DNA of 64,000 nucleotides from CAVTWY01 sp963738575 (GCA_963738575.1 CAVTWY010000001.1:62001-126000); one strand, 5' to 3'. Positions 18,850-28,376 are shown, counted from the stretch's first letter. Program-made: numbers and translations. Notes: generated by a model from the letters alone, not told the origin.

Positions 18850-19341
18850 CTATTTGGTGCAAGCTGATGGAACAGACGATTGCAGCCAGATGGCCTCAGA
18901 GCGCTGCGCGCCTTTGGGCGTGTACGACAGCTTGATGACGTTGTCGTTGGCTTTCCAGTAGGTTTCGATGGTGCGGCTCACGCCGGCGTCGATGGTCTTG
19001 AGCTGGCCCGTCACCTCGCCACGGCCGTAGGTTTTGCTCAGGTCGGTGACACGGTCCATGAAGGCGAAAAGGCCACCTTCTTGCAAGGCAGACGCGGCAT
19101 GCACCTTGCCATTGCATGTCCAAAACAGGCCGCGCACGTCACCACCCGTTTCACGCAACACCACATAACCTTCTTCGCCACCCTTGAGTCGTTCGGTTGC
19201 GTTGTTGCGCGCCTTGACGGCTGCCAAGGCGTCTTGTTCGCTCAACCCGCGTTGCAGCTCTTGCATGGTGAAAACGGCATGGGCTGGGGCGGCAAGCCCC
19301 GCCGACACCAACAAGGCACTGACGGTGATGCAAATCTTCAT
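18850..19341 (-). CDS. Small secreted protein of unknown function
   Basis: A 163-residue product with a clear Sec signal peptide (MKICITVSALLVSAGLAAPAHA, cleavage about residue 22). The mature part has two cysteines, one in GLFWTCNGKVHAA and one near the C-terminus, which could form a disulfide. ATG 19341 is preferred over an upstream in-frame codon because it directly begins the signal peptide. I recognise no family. It is transcribed towards the aldo/keto reductase and is separated from aroE by about 100 bases. Confidence 0.65.
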   Translation of the reverse strand: MKICITVSALLVSAGLAAPAHAVFTMQELQRGLSEQDALAAVKARNNATERLKGGEEGYVVLRETGGDVRGLFWTCNGKVHAASALQEGGLFAFMDRVTDLSKTYGRGEVTGQLKTIDAGVSRTIETYWKANDNVIKLSYTPKGAQRSEAIWLQSSVPSACTK

Positions 19342-19441
19342 GGTTTCAGGTTCCTGATGCAATGCTGAGAGTGATTATCGCCAGCCTGAATCGTTCCATG
19401 GGGCAAGGCTGTCGATCGATGCTGCAACAGCATGTCACCGC

Positions 19442-20269
19442 TTAGACCAAAGGCACCGTCAATTGCTTGATCACCGCTTGGGTATCTGGCCGCACGCCGC
19501 GCCACCAAGCAAAGGCCTCGGCTGCTTGTTCCACCAGCATGCCAACGCCATCGGTCAGGCGCGTGACACCCGCGCTTTGGGCCAGCTTCAAAAACGGCGT
19601 CAGCCCTTTGCCGTAGACCAGTTCATAGGCGATGGCGTTGTTGGCAAACACGCTGGCTGGCACCGCTGGCATCGTGCCTGACAAACTTGCCGACGTGGCA
19701 TTGAGCACGACATCAAAACGTTCGCCCGACAGATCGTCGAGTCCGCATGCCGTGATGTTGCCCTCGTTGGCAAAGCTGGCCGCGAGTTCTTGCGCTTTGA
19801 ACTTGGTGCGGTTGGCCAGCACCAGTTCGCTGGGCTTGGCGTTAAGGAAGGGCAGTAGAGCGCCGCGTGCGGCACCGCCTGCCCCAAGCATCAGCACGCG
19901 CTTGCCGCGCAAGGGTGCCCCTTGGTTGTTCTGCAAGTCGTTCACCAGGCCGATGCCGTCAAAGTTCTCGGCCACGATGCGATCGCCTTCAAACTTTAAA
20001 GCGTTGGTGGCGCCTGCGCGCTGGGCCCGCTCGAGTTTGTCGGTGGCCAAATCAAAAGCCTGAAGCTTGAAAGGTGCGGTCACGTTCATGCCACGACCGC
20101 CTGCATCTCGAAAAGCCAGCACCGCAGCGGCAAGGCCGTCGAGTGGCCCTTCGACGGTGGTGTAGTGCAGGGCCTGGCCGGTGGCCTTGGCAAATGCCGT
20201 GTGGATCAACGGCGATTTGGACTGACTGATGGGGTTGCCGATGACGGCGTATTGATCAATGCGGGTCAT
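19442..20269 (-). CDS. aroE: Shikimate dehydrogenase (biosynthetic AroE)
   Basis: Reduces 3-dehydroshikimate to shikimate with NADPH for aromatic amino acid synthesis. The 275-residue protein has the AroE signatures IGNPISQSKSP, GMNVTAPFK (catalytic Lys), NFDGIGLVNDL (Asp) and the nucleotide loop LGAGGAARG. The SKSP form of the first loop marks it as the biosynthetic type, unlike the paralogue at 3.0-3.9 kb. It starts only 22 bases after the T-run of a terminator that serves the upstream gene. Confidence 0.93.
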   Translation of the reverse strand: MTRIDQYAVIGNPISQSKSPLIHTAFAKATGQALHYTTVEGPLDGLAAAVLAFRDAGGRGMNVTAPFKLQAFDLATDKLERAQRAGATNALKFEGDRIVAENFDGIGLVNDLQNNQGAPLRGKRVLMLGAGGAARGALLPFLNAKPSELVLANRTKFKAQELAASFANEGNITACGLDDLSGERFDVVLNATSASLSGTMPAVPASVFANNAIAYELVYGKGLTPFLKLAQSAGVTRLTDGVGMLVEQAAEAFAWWRGVRPDTQAVIKQLTVPLV

Positions 20270-20291
20270 GCGAGGCAGTGTAGCGACAGGT

Positions 20292-20322
20292 AAAAAAAGA
20301 AGCCGCCCCTGGGCGGCTTCTT
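20292..20322 (-). terminator. Rho-independent terminator of the Bug-protein gene
   Basis: Read on the minus strand: stem AGAAGCCGCC / GGCGGCTTCT (10 bp, 4-base loop) followed by seven T's (plus-strand A's at 20292-20298). It lies 19 bases past the stop of the solute-binding protein gene and directly upstream of aroE. Confidence 0.9.
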
Positions 20323-20340
20323 GGTCAGGCTGCAGCCGGG

Positions 20341-21312
20341 TCAGTCAGCGTACTGCCCGGCAGCTTTGATGGCGGGACCCCACTTGGCGATCTCGGCGGT
20401 CACAAAAGCTTTGTGCTCGGCGGGCGACAAGCGTCCGTCGGTGATCACCACGGCACCCAGTGCTTCTTGTTTCTTGATGAAGTCAGCATCCTTCAAAGCA
20501 GCGCGCAACGCCGTGTTGAACTTGTCGGTGATAACTTTCGGTGTGCCTTTGGGGGCGTAAATGGCGTGCCAGATGCTGACGTTGAAGCCCTTCATGCCCA
20601 CCGAGTCGAGCGTTGGCAGTTTTGCCAAGGCGGGGGTGGTGAGCGGTTTGAGCGTGGTGACGGCAAACGCCTTGACCTTGCCCGACTCAATTTGCGTCGT
20701 GGTGTTGGTGGTCTGGTCGCACATCAGGTCGACTTGGCCGCCGAGCAAGTCGGTCATGGCGGGGGCGGTGCCTTTGTAGGGCACGGTGGTCATGTCGACT
20801 TTGAGACTTTGCTGAAACAACAAGCCACAAAGGTGCGAGGCGGCGCCCAAGCCCGCGTTGGCGAGGTTGATCTTGCCCTTGTTCGCTTCCACCCACTTCA
20901 TCAGCTCGGCGTAGTTGTTGGCGGGCAGGGTGGAGCGGCCGATCAGCGTCATGGGGACGTCGTTGACCATGCCCATGAATTCAAACGCTTCGAGGGTGTT
21001 GTACTTGAGGTTGCGGTACAGACCAGGCGACGTGGCCATGCCGATGTGGTGCAACAAGATGGTGTAACCATCGGGTGCGGCAATCGCCACCTTGCCAGCG
21101 CCCAGCGTGCCACCGGCACCGCCCACGTTTTCGATGATGACGGTTTGCTTGAGCTCTTTGCCCAGCACCACGCCCAGGTCGCGCGCCACCTTGTCGGTGG
21201 GGCCACCGGCCGCAAAGGGCACCACGATGGTGATGGGCTTGTCGGCCGGAAATTCGGCCAACGCGGGGGCTGCCACGACAGCGGCGGCGCAGGCAAGGAT
21301 GAGCTTTTTCAT
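20341..21312 (-). CDS. Bug-family (tripartite tricarboxylate transporter) solute-binding protein
   Basis: Periplasmic binding protein of the BugT/TctC family, very common in Burkholderiales. The signal peptide (to about residue 19, APALA) is followed by FPADKPITIVVPFAAGGPTD and VIIENVGGAGGTLGAGKVA, the two loops that bind a carboxylate through water. At 323 residues it has the usual length. ATG 21312 follows an AGGAG site; longer translation upstream lacks one. No TctAB membrane genes are adjacent, so it is an orphan receptor of unknown ligand. It follows a CoA-ligase gene by about 185 bases and ends at a strong terminator. Confidence 0.92.
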   Translation of the reverse strand: MKKLILACAAAVVAAPALAEFPADKPITIVVPFAAGGPTDKVARDLGVVLGKELKQTVIIENVGGAGGTLGAGKVAIAAPDGYTILLHHIGMATSPGLYRNLKYNTLEAFEFMGMVNDVPMTLIGRSTLPANNYAELMKWVEANKGKINLANAGLGAASHLCGLLFQQSLKVDMTTVPYKGTAPAMTDLLGGQVDLMCDQTTNTTTQIESGKVKAFAVTTLKPLTTPALAKLPTLDSVGMKGFNVSIWHAIYAPKGTPKVITDKFNTALRAALKDADFIKKQEALGAVVITDGRLSPAEHKAFVTAEIAKWGPAIKAAGQYAD

Positions 21313-21496
21313 GGAAGGACGTCTCCTGTGAGGCGGATTGGACAAAAACTTGGCAGGGGTGCACGGGGTCGCACAGTTGCGGCCCAGCACTATAACGGCG
21401 CTGCGGCTTGGTTGGACGACACGCCCCTCAAGGTCAGGGTGTCAGCGCAGGCTTCGGCCCCTGCGTGGGCGACCGGACGAGGACGAGGCTTGAGGG

Positions 21497-22781
21497 CTAC
21501 TGGTAGCTTCGAGCGTCTTCAATCACCTTGCCGTCGTTGGGCAGGCTGCCAGGCGCCACGATTTCAACGTCGGCGCGCAGTTTGGTGATGTCTCGCGCGG
21601 TGGCGGCGATGCGCTCGCGCAGGCCCTCGGTGGCGGCGGCCTCGACGCGCAAGGCCATCTGGTCGTTGGCTTGCTCGCCGCTCACCACCAGGCGTGCGCG
21701 GGCAACCTCGGGGTGGCGCTTGACGATGGCAGCCACCTGGCTGGGGTGCACAAACATGCCCCGCACCTTGGCCGTTTGATCGGCACGGCCCATCCAGCCC
21801 TTGATGCGCATGTTGGTGCGCCCGGTAGGGCAAGGCCCTGCCAACACCGCCGACAAGTCACCCGTGCCAAATCGAACCAAAGGGTAATCAGGGTTGAACA
21901 CCGTCACCACCACTTCACCCACCTCGCCATCGGGCACGGGGTCGTCGGTGCCAGGGCGAACGATTTCGACCAAGACGCCCTCGTCAATCACCAAGCCCTC
22001 GCGGGCTGATGTTTCGTAAGCAATCAGGCCCACGTCGGCGGTGGCGTAGCACTGGTAGGCCTCGACGCCCTGGGCGCGCAAGGCATCGCGAAGCGAAGGC
22101 GGGAACGCTTCACCCGACACCAAGGCTTTCTTGACGGACGGAAGGGCGACTCCCGTCTCTTTGGCCTTTTCCATCAAGATGCGCAAGAAGCTGGGCGTGC
22201 CGCAGTAGGCATCGGCCTTGAGCTCGCTCATGGCTTGCAACTGCAACTCCGTGTTGCCCACGCCGCCCGCAAAGACGGTGCAGCCCACAGCGTGCGCGCC
22301 GGTTTCCATCATCGAACCCGCTGGGGTGAGGTGGTAGCTGAAGCTGTTGTGGATGAGATCGCCCGGCCTGAAGCCCGCCGCGTGCATGGCGCGGCCCATG
22401 CGCCAGTAGTCGCTGCCGTGGCCTTCGGGCTCGTAGATGGGCCCGGGCGACTGGAACACGCGGCGTGCACCACGTCCACGCGTTTGCATGGCACCCCAAC
22501 CGATCGTGGCAAAGCCGCCAAAAGGGTCGGTGGCGCGCTGCGCGAGTTGTCGATCAAGCAGCGCGCTTTTGCGCAGCACGGGCACTTTGGCCAGCGCAGC
22601 ACGCGAAGCTAACAGCGGTACTGTCCACACCCACCAAATGGGCGGCCATGGCTGAACTTTGGGCTTGCGCCTGGGCCAGGTGGCCTGGCAAGGCGGCCAT
22701 CAACGCAGCCTCACGGGCCGAACGATCTCGGGTTTCAAGGTCGTCAAATGGCAGGTTCGATGCGCGCGATGGGGGGGTCAT
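21497..22781 (-). pseudogene. Phenylacetate-CoA ligase-like AMP-forming enzyme, one frameshift
   Basis: AMP-dependent acyl-CoA ligase of the PaaK type. The start MTPPSRASNLPFDDLETRD runs in one frame to about 22620; the next frame picks up SRAALAKVPVLRKSALLDRQ and continues to the stop with NSFSYHLTPAGSMMETGAHA, GEAFPPSLRDALRAQG, YATADVGLIAYE and FGTGDLSAV. An extra base near 22617 explains the break. The ATP-binding loop seen in classic PaaK is not obvious in this type. It is the distal gene of the Liv/CoA-ligase operon, so it probably activates an imported carboxylic acid. Confidence 0.8.
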
Positions 22782-22795
22782 GGAAGTTCTTTCGG

Positions 22796-23089
22796 TCAAT
22801 CAGCGTCGGACCATCGCGCCAGTTGAGATTTGACGGTGTCGGTGAATCGGCGCACGTCGGCCGCGTTGGCCAGGGCGTGGGATGTCCATTCGGGGGTCAA
22901 GGCAGGTTTTTTGACCAACTTGGCACGGATGACGGGCTCATCGAGCGTCAGCTCGACGATGCGCTTGCCACTGCGCTCGTAGTTGTTGCCTCGCTCGGTC
23001 AGCTTCAAGTCGCGCAATTGGCGCTTCAGTGCCACCAAGGCGTCTGCCGCCTTGAATGGCGGTGGTGCAAAACCAAAGTCGTCGGACAT
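22796..23089 (-). CDS. Conserved small protein of unknown function in the ligase/ABC operon
   Basis: A 97-residue soluble protein, MSDDFGFAPPPFKAADALVA at the start, rich in Lys and Arg in the middle (LKLTERGNNYERSGKRIVEL) and ending in a tryptophan-containing helix. No signal peptide or membrane segment. It lies 15 bases after livF and overlaps the leader of the CoA-ligase gene, so it is co-transcribed. The first ATG of the frame at 23098 is possible, but the second (23089) gives the cleaner N-terminus. I do not recognise its family. Confidence 0.65.
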   Translation of the reverse strand: MSDDFGFAPPPFKAADALVALKRQLRDLKLTERGNNYERSGKRIVELTLDEPVIRAKLVKKPALTPEWTSHALANAADVRRFTDTVKSQLARWSDAD

Positions 23090-23104
23090 GGCCAGCAACG
23101 TCCT

Positions 23105-23911
23105 TCAAGCCAGCCAGCGCTTCCTGCGCTTGTAGCTCTTCACGTCGCGAAAGCTCTTGCGGTCGCCGCCCCCCACACCCAGGTAAAACTCTTTGACGTC
23201 TTCGTTTTCGCGCAGCGAGCGCGCCTCGCCGTCCATCACCACACGACCGTTTTCCAAGATGTAGCCGTAGTCGGCGTAGCGAAGCGCCATGTTGGTGTTT
23301 TGCTCGGCCAGCAAGAACGTCACACCCTCTTTGGTGTTGAGGTCTTTGACGATCTCAAACACCTCTTGCACGATTTGAGGCGCCAAACCCATCGAGGGCT
23401 CATCGAGCAGCACCATCTTGGGGTTGGCCATCAGCGCGCGGCCGATGGCGCACATCTGCTGCTCGCCGCCCGAGGTGTACGCGGCTTGCGAGCTGCGGCG
23501 CACCTTGAGGCGTGGAAAATAGTTGTAGACCTTCTCGAGCGTCAGGGCGACTTCGGCCTTGCCGTCTTTGCGCGTGTAGGCGCCCGTCATCAGGTTGTCT
23601 TCGATGCTCAGGTGCGCAAAGCAGTGGCGACCTTCCATCACTTGAATCACCCCGCGGTCCACCATTTGCGCGGTGGACAGCTTTTCGATGCGCTCACCAC
23701 GCAGTTCAATCGAGCCTTTGGTGACCACGCCGCGCTCGCCCGCCAGCAAGTTGCTGACCGCCCGCAGCGTGGTGGTCTTGCCCGCGCCATTGCCGCCCAG
23801 CAGCGCCACCACCTTGCCTTCGGGCACTTGCAGCGACACGCCCTTGAGCACCAAGATCACGTGGTTGTAGATGACTTCAATGCCGTTGACATTGAGGAGG
23901 ATGTTGCTCAT
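23105..23911 (-). CDS. livF: ABC transporter ATP-binding protein (LivF type)
   Basis: Cytoplasmic ATPase of a branched-chain amino acid/aromatic acid-type importer. The 268 residues show Walker A (GGNGAGKTT), the signature YTSGGEQQMCAIGRAL, Walker B (VLLDEPSMGLAP) and the H-loop region (LLAEQNTNMAL). A basic tail (KSFRDVKSYKRRKRW) extends past the usual LivF end. It is separated from the binding-protein gene by 139 bases containing stem-loops. Confidence 0.93.
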   Translation of the reverse strand: MSNILLNVNGIEVIYNHVILVLKGVSLQVPEGKVVALLGGNGAGKTTTLRAVSNLLAGERGVVTKGSIELRGERIEKLSTAQMVDRGVIQVMEGRHCFAHLSIEDNLMTGAYTRKDGKAEVALTLEKVYNYFPRLKVRRSSQAAYTSGGEQQMCAIGRALMANPKMVLLDEPSMGLAPQIVQEVFEIVKDLNTKEGVTFLLAEQNTNMALRYADYGYILENGRVVMDGEARSLRENEDVKEFYLGVGGGDRKSFRDVKSYKRRKRWLA

Positions 23912-23925
23912 GGCTGCACCTTGTT

Positions 23926-24017
23926 GGCTTCATCCAAACACCGATGGGGCAAAGAACCACCGTCGGCGCTTGGATGAAGGCCCTCGTTGCCACGGGCAAC
24001 AAGGGCCTTGCCGTGGC
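23926..24017 (-). repeat. Two stem-loops between the binding-protein gene and livF
   Basis: Arms CTTCATCCAA (23928-23937) and TTGGATGAAG (23970-23979) are perfect, with an inner CCGA/TCGG pair. The second has GCCACGGGCAA (23989-23999) with TTGCCGTGGC (24008-24017) and a nested CAAGG/CCTTG. Neither is followed by T's. They fit processing or mRNA stabilisation just downstream of the highly needed binding protein. Confidence 0.55.
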
Positions 24018-24050
24018 TGCATCCAAGCAGCAGCGGCAAGCGCAGGTCGA

Positions 24051-25388
24051 TCAGGACTGGCAGTCGGCGGTGTCGCGTCGTGTCAGCTTCTTCTCGGCTG
24101 CGTACTTGTCGGCAGCCGACTTGACCATCGGCTTGAGCAGCGATTCATCGGCTTGCAACCAATCCGACGAGAAGGCCCATTTCTTGCCGTCCCAGGTATG
24201 AACACGTGCCCATGCAGCGCCCATGTGGTCCGCACATGAGGTTGACACAGGACGCATCACGCCGGCAAAGCCCAAACCGTCAAGCTTCTTCTGGTCGAGG
24301 GCCAGGTTCTCCAGGCCCCAGCGGGTTTGCTCACCCGTCATGACCTTGCCTTTGCCAAAGCGTTCTTGGGCGCGTTTGACACCCTCAACAGCCAGCATGG
24401 CCGACAGCAAACCACGCATGTAGAGCACCTGCCCCACTTCTTCTTTCGGGCCGGTGCCTTGGCCTTTGGCGTGCACTTTGTCCAAGACGTCTTTGACCAC
24501 TTTGGCGTTGGGCTCGGCGCCGTGTTGCATCGTCAAGGCGTTGTAGCCTTTGGCGCCATCACCCACGTCGCGCACATCCGGCTCAGCACCCGCCCACCAC
24601 ACGCCATACATCTTGTCGCGTGGGTAGCCGGTGGCAACCGCTTCTTTCACCGAGGTGGAGTTCATCACGCCCCAGCCCCACAAAAAGATGTAGTCGGGAC
24701 GGTTCTGGCGGATTTGCAACCACGTGGCCTTTTGTTCCACACCAGGGTGGGCCACGGGCAACAGGCTCAACTCAAAACCGTGCATCTTGGCGCGCTCTTG
24801 CAGCAAGGCGATGGGCTCTTTGCCGTACGGGCTGTCGTGGTAGACCAGCGCGATCTTTTTGCCTTTGAGCTTGTCCAGTCCGCCTTCTTTTTTGGCGATG
24901 TGCTGCGTCAAGATGTCAGCCGCCACCCAGTAGGTACCAATCAAAGGGAAGTTCCACTTGAAGACGTTGCCGTCTTGGCTTTCGCTGCGGCCGTAGCCAG
25001 CAGTGATCAAGGGGATCTTGTCGCCCGGCGCTTTTTCGGTCAGCGCAAAGGTAATACCCGTGGACAGGGGCTGGAACACCGTCGCGCCGCCGTTTTTGCC
25101 TTTGAGGCGCTCGTAGCACTCGACGCCTTTGTCGGTGGCGTAGCCGGTTTCGCACTCTTCATACGACACCTTGACGCCGCCGATGCCTCCACCCGCATTG
25201 ACCAGTTTGAGGTAGTCAACGTAGCCGTTGGCAAAGGGCACGCCGTTGGGCGCGTAAGCACCCGTGCGGTACACCAGCACGGGGAAGAACTGCGTCGCTG
25301 TCTGAGCGTAAGCAGCAGTCGCGGTAAGCGCTGCTGCCACGCCGCTTGCGGCGAGCGTGACCGCAGCGGCAAGGGTCTTGAACTTCAT
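24051..25388 (-). CDS. ABC transporter substrate-binding protein (Liv type)
   Basis: Periplasmic receptor of 445 residues with a signal peptide (cleavage near AYAQT, residue 29). The mature part has the periplasmic-binding-protein fold of LivJ/UrtA-like receptors: FFPVLVYRTGAYAPNG, GGVKVSYEECETGYATDKG, and KIALVYHDSPYGKEP. This subfamily is often found with acyl-CoA ligases, suggesting an aromatic or other carboxylic acid ligand rather than leucine. Two late cysteines may form a disulfide. Confidence 0.9.
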   Translation of the reverse strand: MKFKTLAAAVTLAASGVAAALTATAAYAQTATQFFPVLVYRTGAYAPNGVPFANGYVDYLKLVNAGGGIGGVKVSYEECETGYATDKGVECYERLKGKNGGATVFQPLSTGITFALTEKAPGDKIPLITAGYGRSESQDGNVFKWNFPLIGTYWVAADILTQHIAKKEGGLDKLKGKKIALVYHDSPYGKEPIALLQERAKMHGFELSLLPVAHPGVEQKATWLQIRQNRPDYIFLWGWGVMNSTSVKEAVATGYPRDKMYGVWWAGAEPDVRDVGDGAKGYNALTMQHGAEPNAKVVKDVLDKVHAKGQGTGPKEEVGQVLYMRGLLSAMLAVEGVKRAQERFGKGKVMTGEQTRWGLENLALDQKKLDGLGFAGVMRPVSTSCADHMGAAWARVHTWDGKKWAFSSDWLQADESLLKPMVKSAADKYAAEKKLTRRDTADCQS

Positions 25389-25497
25389 GACTGTCTCCAG
25401 GTTAAAAAATGCACGCGGGCGTGCGAGGGTTGAACGAGATCAAACAAACGGTTGACGGGGGTGGAAGCGGATCGGGGTAAACGCTTGGACGCTTCAG

Positions 25498-26556
25498 TTA
25501 GTGAGGGAAAGGCCAAAGTCGCAGCTTCTCTTTGCCCACCGACCACAGCCGCGCCAGGCCATGTGGTTCGACAATCAAGAAGAAGATGATCAGCGCGCCA
25601 AAAACCATGAAGGTTAGGTGCGATGCCAGCGCCGTGTCAAACCCCATGGCCACGGTGACGTTGTCCAGGAAGATCGGCAAGATGACGATGAAGGCGGCGC
25701 CAAAAAAGCTGCCCATGATCGACCCCAGCCCACCGATGATCACCATGAAGAGCAGCTGAAACGAGCGGTCGATGTTGAAGGCAGCGGGCTCCCATGCGCC
25801 CAAGTAAACAAACCCCCACAGGGCGCCCGCGACGCCGACAAAGAACGAACTGACGGCAAAAGCGGTGAGCTTGGCGTAAACCGGGCGAATGCCGATAACG
25901 GCCGCCGCCACGTCCATGTCGCGCATCGCCATCCACTCGCGCCCAATATGGCTGCGCACCAGGTTCTTGGCAAGCAAGGCAAACACCACCAAAAACGAAA
26001 GACAGAAGATGTATTTGGCGGCGGGCGTTTCGATCGGCAACCCCAAGACGGATAGGTTCGAGACGTTGACCGAACCCGATGACGAGTCGTTGGTGAACCA
26101 CTTGACGCGCAAGAACAGCCAGTCAAAGAAGAACTGTGCTGCCAGCGTGGCCACGGCCAGGTACAGCCCCTTGATGCGCAGCGAGGGGATGCCAAACAGA
26201 ATCCCTGCCACGGTGGCACAAACCCCGCCCAGCAAAATGGCCAAAACTGGAGGCATGCCGTCGATGCGCACCAAAAAGTTGTAGGCCGCGTAGGCGCCAA
26301 CGGCCATGAAGCCGCCCGTGCCCAGCGAGATCTGGCCGCAATAGCCCACCAAGATGTTCAGCCCCAAAGCCGCCAACGACAAGATCAAGAAAGGAATCAA
26401 GATAGCGCGAAACAAGTACTCGGGCGCAATGAACGGCACCACCAAAAACGCAAAGGCAAGCAGCGCTGCAATCGCAACCTTGTCCTGCATGATCGGAAAG
26501 ATCTGCTGGTCTTTTTGGTAGGTGGTTTTGAATTGACCGTTTTCGCGGTAGAGCAT
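25498..26556 (-). CDS. livM: ABC transporter permease (LivM type)
   Basis: Membrane subunit of 352 residues with about ten hydrophobic helices. The LivM signature region LNILVGYCGQISLGTGGFMAVGAY and the EAA-like loop with REWMAMRDMDVAAAVIGI are visible, followed by YAKLTAFAVSSFFVGVAGAL. An N-terminal hydrophilic stretch of about 25 residues precedes the first helix. It lies 50 bases after livH. Confidence 0.93.
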   Translation of the reverse strand: MLYRENGQFKTTYQKDQQIFPIMQDKVAIAALLAFAFLVVPFIAPEYLFRAILIPFLILSLAALGLNILVGYCGQISLGTGGFMAVGAYAAYNFLVRIDGMPPVLAILLGGVCATVAGILFGIPSLRIKGLYLAVATLAAQFFFDWLFLRVKWFTNDSSSGSVNVSNLSVLGLPIETPAAKYIFCLSFLVVFALLAKNLVRSHIGREWMAMRDMDVAAAVIGIRPVYAKLTAFAVSSFFVGVAGALWGFVYLGAWEPAAFNIDRSFQLLFMVIIGGLGSIMGSFFGAAFIVILPIFLDNVTVAMGFDTALASHLTFMVFGALIIFFLIVEPHGLARLWSVGKEKLRLWPFPH

Positions 26557-26606
26557 GGTTGTCGATTCAGAAGTGAGCGTTAGGGCGGGGGCAGGCCAAA
26601 GTCGGC

Positions 26607-27536
26607 CTAGACCCGATCAATGATCTTTTCGCCGAACAGGCCTTGGGGGCGTACCAAGAGCACAAACAGCACCAACACGTACGCAAACCAGATCTCGATG
26701 CCGCCGCCAAAGTAGGGGCCGATAAAAACCTCAGACAGCTTTTCGCCCACGCCGATAATCAGCCCTCCGATGATGGCGCCAGGTACCGATGTCAGGCCAC
26801 CCAAGATCACCACGGGCAATGCTTTGAGGGCCACCAGCGAGAGCGAGAACTGAACGCCCAGTTTCGAGCCCCAAATGATGCCGGCCACCAGCGCCGAAAA
26901 ACCAGCGACGCTCCAGACGATGACCCAGATGCGGTTGAGCGGAATGCCAATCGACTGCGCGGCCTGGTGGTCGTCGGCCACGGCACGCAGGGCACGACCG
27001 GTGCTGGTGTACTGAAAGAAGGCGGCGAGCGCAGCCACCAGGGCGGCAGCAACCACCGTTGCCACCAAGTCTTCTTGGTTGATCAGCACACCACCTGGGA
27101 ACACACTTTCCATCAAGAACATCGGCTCTTTGGGCATGCCAACATCAATCTTGTAGATGTCACTGCCAAACAGCGTTTGACCAAAGCCGTCTAAAAAGTA
27201 CGTGATACCCAGCGTGGCCATCAAGAGCGTGATGCCTTCTTGATTCACCAGCTTGCCGAGCACCAAACGCTCGATCACCCAAGCCAGCGCAATCATGATC
27301 AACATGGCCACGATGAAGGCAAACACGTTGGTCAGCACCTTGCTTTCCAAGCCCGTGAACTTGGGAATCCACTCGGCAAACCGAGCCATCGCCAGCGCCG
27401 CAAACAACACCATGGCGCCCTGCGCAAAGTTAAACACGCCACTGGCTTTGAAGATCAACACAAAGCCAAGCGCCACCAACGCGTAAAGCATGCCTGACAT
27501 CAGGCCGCCGATCAATGCTTCGAGAAAGAACTGCAT
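26607..27536 (-). CDS. livH: ABC transporter permease (LivH type)
   Basis: 309-residue membrane subunit. It begins with the typical LivH helix ALIGGLMSGMLYALVALGFV, followed by FKASGVFNFAQGAMVLFAA and, later, the loop RALRAVADDHQAAQSIGIPL that contacts the ATPases. It lies 15 bases after livG; reading frame intact. Confidence 0.94.
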   Translation of the reverse strand: MQFFLEALIGGLMSGMLYALVALGFVLIFKASGVFNFAQGAMVLFAALAMARFAEWIPKFTGLESKVLTNVFAFIVAMLIMIALAWVIERLVLGKLVNQEGITLLMATLGITYFLDGFGQTLFGSDIYKIDVGMPKEPMFLMESVFPGGVLINQEDLVATVVAAALVAALAAFFQYTSTGRALRAVADDHQAAQSIGIPLNRIWVIVWSVAGFSALVAGIIWGSKLGVQFSLSLVALKALPVVILGGLTSVPGAIIGGLIIGVGEKLSEVFIGPYFGGGIEIWFAYVLVLFVLLVRPQGLFGEKIIDRV

Positions 27537-27551
27537 TGTTGGGTTCTTTGT

Positions 27552-28376
27552 TTAGTTGGATGAAGTGCCAAGGTAGGCGCTGATCACTTCGGGGTTGGCC
27601 CGCACCTCTTGGGGTGTGCCGTCGCCGATCTTTTTGCCGTAGTCCAGCACCACCACGCGGTCAGAGATGTCCATCACCACGCCCATGTCGTGTTCGATCA
27701 ACACAATGGTGGTGCCAAACTCGTCGTTCACGTCCAGCACAAAACGGCTCATGTCTTGCTTTTCTTCGACGTTCATGCCGGCCATGGGTTCGTCGAGCAG
27801 CAACACCTGCGGCTCCATCGCCAACGCACGGCCCAAGTCGACCCGCTTTTGCAGCCCGTAAGGCAGGCGGCCCACGGCCGTCTTGCGGTAGGGCTGAATT
27901 TCGAGGAAGTCGATGATGCGTTCAACAAAGGCGCGGTGCTCGGATTCTTCGCGCTCGGCGGCGCCCCAGCGGATCGCCTGCTGGAAGATGTTGGTCTTCA
28001 TCTTCAAATTGCGGCCTGACATGATGTTGTCGATCACGTTCATGCCCTTGAACAGCGCCAGGTTTTGAAACGTGCGCGCCACCCCCATCTTGGCCACCTG
28101 ACGCGAATCCATGTGGCTGAAAGTTTTGCCGCGAAACGTGATCGAGCCTTCTTGCGGCGTGTAGACCCCGTTGATGCAGTTGAGCATCGAGCTTTTGCCG
28201 GCGCCGTTGGGGCCGATGATGGCGCGAATCTCGTGCTCTTTGACGTCGAAGCTGATGTCAGACAGGGCCTTGACACCGCCAAAGCGCAAGCTGATGTTCT
28301 TGACTTCAAGAATGACTTCGCCGGCCCGGCGTGTATTGACCGGTTCAACTTGGGGTGTTGTTGCTGCCATGTTCAT
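27552..28376 (-). CDS. livG: ABC transporter ATP-binding protein (LivG type)
   Basis: 274-residue ATPase partner of livF. Walker A (GPNGAGKSS), Q-loop region RTFQNLALFKGMNVIDN, a degenerate signature (RLPYGLQKRVDLGRAL) and Walker B (VLLLDEPMAGMN) followed by IEHDMGVVM are present, with the insert typical of LivG. The start codon overlaps the stop of the upstream CoA ligase (ATGA), so translation is coupled. Confidence 0.94.
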   Translation of the reverse strand: MNMAATTPQVEPVNTRRAGEVILEVKNISLRFGGVKALSDISFDVKEHEIRAIIGPNGAGKSSMLNCINGVYTPQEGSITFRGKTFSHMDSRQVAKMGVARTFQNLALFKGMNVIDNIMSGRNLKMKTNIFQQAIRWGAAEREESEHRAFVERIIDFLEIQPYRKTAVGRLPYGLQKRVDLGRALAMEPQVLLLDEPMAGMNVEEKQDMSRFVLDVNDEFGTTIVLIEHDMGVVMDISDRVVVLDYGKKIGDGTPQEVRANPEVISAYLGTSSN

